NCBI GenBank assembly: GCA_937877545.1
Contig: CALFJE010000094.1
Location: forward strand, 1-17,013
DNA length: 17,013 nt
Source of the DNA: an uncultured Selenomonadales bacterium
GTDB taxonomy: Bacteria; Bacillota; Negativicutes; Selenomonadales; Selenomonadaceae
Direction: 5' to 3'
Shown: in pieces, positions 14,441 through 17,013 of the stretch
Layout of the letters: every line of letters starts with the position of its first letter
Numbering within the stretch: the first letter of the stretch is position 1
The notes under the pieces: model-generated
The model's database searches: none
What the model was told of the DNA's origin: nothing
What the model saw: only the letters and a program-made list of their open reading frames with translations
Program-made: the position numbers and the translations under genes

Positions 14441-15985
14441 TTGGTAATAGTCTACATAATGGGCGGCATAGGCAATCAACTTTGGCAATACGCGACGGGG
14501 CGGCGGCTGGCGCACAAATTGGGCACGGAGCTTAAACTCGATACGACTTACTACGACCACGATAACCTTCGTCCCTACGCGCTGAATCTGTACAACATAA
14601 CCGCGCCTATTGCCACGCCCGAAGAGATTGCACGCGTTAAATCGTCTGAAAATTCACAGGGGAGGGGCAAATTTGAAAAACCGCATACATATATGCCGGA
14701 GGTCTTAAATTATCCCGACAACGTTTGGCTTCACGGCTATTGGCAACATGAAGAATATTTCGCGGACATTGCCGACATCCTCCGCAAAGAGTTCACGTTG
14801 AGGAATCCGCTCGGCTCGGCGGCGCGGCGTTGGCAGGAGAAAATTCTCGCCGCAGAATGTTCAGTGTCGTTGCACGTTCGTCACGGCGATTTTGCTTACA
14901 ACAGTCCGATAAATAATGCCCGCCCGCGAATTTTGCCTCTCGATTACTACTACGAATGCATTGACAGGTTGAATCGGCAATGTGGCAATTTGACGCTGTT
15001 TGTCTTTTCTCAAAATCTGCCGTGGCTCAAGGAAAATTTTAAATCGAACATGTCGACGGAATTTATTTCGGGCGAAGGTTTGACGGACGTTGAGGAGCTT
15101 TACTTGATGAGCCTCTGCAAGCACAACGTTATAGCCAACAGCACGTTTAGTTGGTGGGGCGCGTGGCTCAATCAAAATCCCGACAAAAAAGTTTTCATGC
15201 CGCCCAGAGCCGTCGACGCTGATAAAAATATTCCCAACGAAAATTCGCTACTCGATTCGGACAGGTGGATTAGGGTGCCCGCCGACTTCAGCAAACGTCC
15301 CAACATTACTCAACGCCCGTATTTTTCGCTGTTGCTGGTCGTCAACGATGACATTGCGACACTTAACGAAACGCTCAGTCGTATCCTTGGGCAGGATTAT
15401 AAATTTTACGAAGTGATAATCGTCGACAACTGTTCGACCGACGGCTCCGGCAAGCTTTGCAGGCAAGCCGCTCAAGCCCGCGACAACGTCACGCTGATTA
15501 AACTCTGGAACAAAATTCCGAACGGCGCGGCGTGGAATAAAGCTCTCGACCTGGCGCAGGGTGACTTCGTCATGTTCCTTAAAGGCAACGACCGCTTGCT
15601 GTCCAACGCTTTGAGCCAGATGTATTTGGCGAACGAACACGCCCTTGTTGATGTTGTGACTTCGACCGTGTGGCTAAGGCAAAACGACGGCGGCAATATC
15701 GACTTGGCGGGTAAAAAGTTCATTGCGGAGGCGGAAGCGGCATTTCAAGGCTTGCGCGGCAATATGCGCGGGAAGTTCGATAAAGCGACGTTGCTTAAAA
15801 TTTTCTCGGTGAACGGCGGCTCCGAATCCCTCGCAATGAAGATTTTCAAGCGCAGTTTCCTCGCCGATAAGGGTATTCGCTTTGACGATACGGACGACGC
15901 GGAAATACTGTTTATCGTGAATGCAATGCTCCAAGCCGGCGAAAATATGTTCGTCCCGAATGTCTTTTACATTGCGCCCAAATAA
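14441..15985 (+). CDS. Two-domain glycosyltransferase: GT11 alpha-1,2-fucosyltransferase fused to GT2
   Basis: Residues 1 to about 275 are a GT11 domain: MGGIGNQLWQYATGR near the N-terminus, the GDP-fucose-binding HVRHGDF (145-151) and NSTFSWWGAWLN (233-244). Family members transfer fucose from GDP-fucose in alpha-1,2 linkage, matching the pathway encoded upstream. Residues about 295-514 form a GT2-like domain with IIVDNCSTDGS (326-336). Its usual second Asp motif is unusual: FLKGNDRLL (379-387) stands where most GT2 enzymes have a D-x-D or DADD, so the second domain may be weak, altered in specificity or inactive. No signal peptide or membrane segment is seen, fitting a cytoplasmic enzyme at the inner membrane. 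It starts with TTG directly after the manC stop. The next gene is a paralogue with the same fusion, 20 bases downstream. Confidence 0.93.
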   Translation: MVIVYIMGGIGNQLWQYATGRRLAHKLGTELKLDTTYYDHDNLRPYALNLYNITAPIATPEEIARVKSSENSQGRGKFEKPHTYMPEVLNYPDNVWLHGYWQHEEYFADIADILRKEFTLRNPLGSAARRWQEKILAAECSVSLHVRHGDFAYNSPINNARPRILPLDYYYECIDRLNRQCGNLTLFVFSQNLPWLKENFKSNMSTEFISGEGLTDVEELYLMSLCKHNVIANSTFSWWGAWLNQNPDKKVFMPPRAVDADKNIPNENSLLDSDRWIRVPADFSKRPNITQRPYFSLLLVVNDDIATLNETLSRILGQDYKFYEVIIVDNCSTDGSGKLCRQAAQARDNVTLIKLWNKIPNGAAWNKALDLAQGDFVMFLKGNDRLLSNALSQMYLANEHALVDVVTSTVWLRQNDGGNIDLAGKKFIAEAEAAFQGLRGNMRGKFDKATLLKIFSVNGGSESLAMKIFKRSFLADKGIRFDDTDDAEILFIVNAMLQAGENMFVPNVFYIAPK

Positions 15986-16005
15986 TTTGTAAGGAGATGA
16001 CGCTT

Positions 16006-17013
16006 ATGGTAATTGTTCACCTTGGCGGCGGGCTGGGCAATCAGCTTTTCCAATACGCCGTTGCCAGAAATACGGCGCACAAACTTAACACCGAGTTGAA
16101 GCTCGACCTCAGCACCGCCAAAATTTCACTCAATCCCAAGTATCACAACTGTTACAGGCTCGGCGACTTCAATATCCGGGAAAATATCGCCACGCCCGAA
16201 GAGATTGCGCACGTTAAGGCGACGGGTGTATATGCGCCGCCGTTTCAACGAATCACGAACGCTCAACAAGACGTTTTCATTTCGGGGCACTCGTTCCACA
16301 GCGAAGAGGCTTTCGGCGACGTTGCCGACATTATCCGCCGCGAATTCACGCTGAAAAATCCTCTGCATAAAATCTCCGCCGCGTGGGAACAAAAAATTTT
16401 AGCCGCCGAATGCTCCGTTGCCCTGCATATCCGTCACGGCGACTATAAAAACGCCATCCACATAATCGGTTTGATTCCCATGGACTACTACAGGACTTGC
16501 GTCACGGAACTTAAGAAAACTTACCCGAATCTTACGGCGTTCGTCTTTTCCGATGACTTGAAATGGGTTCGCGAAAATCTCAAGCTCGATGTGCCTGTGG
16601 AGTTCGTGGCGGATTGCGAATCGGATAACGAAGAATTTTACCTGATTAGTCTCTGTAAGCATACCGTCACAGCCAACAGCACGTTCAGCTGGTGGGCGGC
16701 GTGGCTCAATCCCAACCCCGATAAAAAGGTTTTCGCGCCAATGCCGTGGGCTCGCAGCGGTCTTTGGGATAACGGCATCCCCTCAAGCTGGAGGCGTATT
16801 CCCGTCGACTATGAAAACGTTCCAATCGACAGCAACCCGCTCCTGTCTATCGTCGCCTACGTCCGCAACAATGCCGCGAATTTGGGTCTCATGCTTTCGT
16901 CAATATTCAGTCAAACCCTCCGTGATTACGAACTGATTCTGATTGACGACGGCTCCAACGACGGCAGCGAAAACATTTGCCGCCAAGTCGCCCTGAACAA
17001 AAAAATCACTTCA
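16006..17013 (+). CDS. Second GT11-GT2 fusion glycosyltransferase (partial, runs off the right edge)
   Basis: The ATG at 16006 opens a frame that stays open for 336 codons to the window edge. It starts MVIVHLGGGLGNQLFQYAV and has HIRHGDY (141-147) and NSTFSWWAAWLN (224-235), the GT11 alpha-1,2-fucosyltransferase signatures. From about residue 285 a GT2 domain begins (LLSIVAYVRNN), with LILIDDGSNDGS (310-321), the canonical Asp-Asp-Gly form that the upstream paralogue lacks. The remainder of GT2, including its second Asp motif, is outside the window. AAGGAG at 15991-15996 lies 9 bases before the ATG; an in-frame ATG at 15997 would touch the ribosome site and is less likely. It is similar to the gene at 14441, including a 20-base identity (14612-14631 and 16189-16208). 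Probably both add fucose and then a further sugar, but acceptors are unknown. Confidence 0.93.
   Translation, partial: MVIVHLGGGLGNQLFQYAVARNTAHKLNTELKLDLSTAKISLNPKYHNCYRLGDFNIRENIATPEEIAHVKATGVYAPPFQRITNAQQDVFISGHSFHSEEAFGDVADIIRREFTLKNPLHKISAAWEQKILAAECSVALHIRHGDYKNAIHIIGLIPMDYYRTCVTELKKTYPNLTAFVFSDDLKWVRENLKLDVPVEFVADCESDNEEFYLISLCKHTVTANSTFSWWAAWLNPNPDKKVFAPMPWARSGLWDNGIPSSWRRIPVDYENVPIDSNPLLSIVAYVRNNAANLGLMLSSIFSQTLRDYELILIDDGSNDGSENICRQVALNKKITS

Overview
The window is bacterial. By eye the base composition is near half G+C, genes are tightly packed, Shine-Dalgarno sites are strong (AGGAGG, AAGGAG, GGAGG), and TTG/GTG starts occur alongside ATG. An Smr-domain MutS2 and this translation style fit a Firmicutes-type lineage, possibly Negativicutes such as Selenomonas relatives. 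That assignment is inference; no rRNA or other marker gene is present.

Left part (1-4222, minus strand). In transcription order: an intact mutS2 (4222-1844); a glycosyltransferase with a C-terminal DUF4422 domain (1830-316) whose frame is broken by one in-frame TAA; a 51-bp duplicate of the mutS2 3' end (314-264); and the first 35 codons of an unidentified gene (106-1) with a 9-residue tandem repeat. The glycosyltransferase therefore sits between an intact gene and a second copy of that gene's tail, which looks like a recombination or insertion scar.

Middle (4223-4320). A short divergent control region holds two near-consensus sigma70-type promoters on opposite strands that overlap almost completely. 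A four-unit heptanucleotide repeat forms the mutS2 leader.

Right part (4321-17013, plus strand). This is a long surface-polysaccharide cluster. gmd (4321), fcl (10262) and manC (13133) supply mannose-1-P to GDP-mannose to GDP-4-keto-6-deoxymannose to GDP-L-fucose. Two tandem fusion proteins (14441, and 16006 running off the edge), each a GT11 alpha-1,2-fucosyltransferase domain joined to a GT2 domain, are the likely users of GDP-fucose. Between these lie a nucleotide-sugar dehydrogenase broken by one TGA, an extended SDR epimerase/dehydratase, a putative glycosyltransferase whose frame is broken exactly at a C9 tract, and a UDP-galactopyranose-mutase-like flavoprotein.

Decay and variation are the striking theme. 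I see two single nonsense codons, one frameshift in a poly-C tract (a candidate phase-variation switch), a decayed tandem duplicate of the flavoprotein's tail, and a stretch of about 1.9 kb (11200-13117) with fused, internally deleted remnants of an Fcl-like SDR, a DegT-family aminotransferase and a methyltransferase. The GDP-fucose core and fucosyltransferases stay open while the accessory sugar genes are broken, as expected for a locus diversifying by recombination and on/off switching. I see no tRNA, rRNA, CRISPR array, transposase or convincing terminator hairpin.
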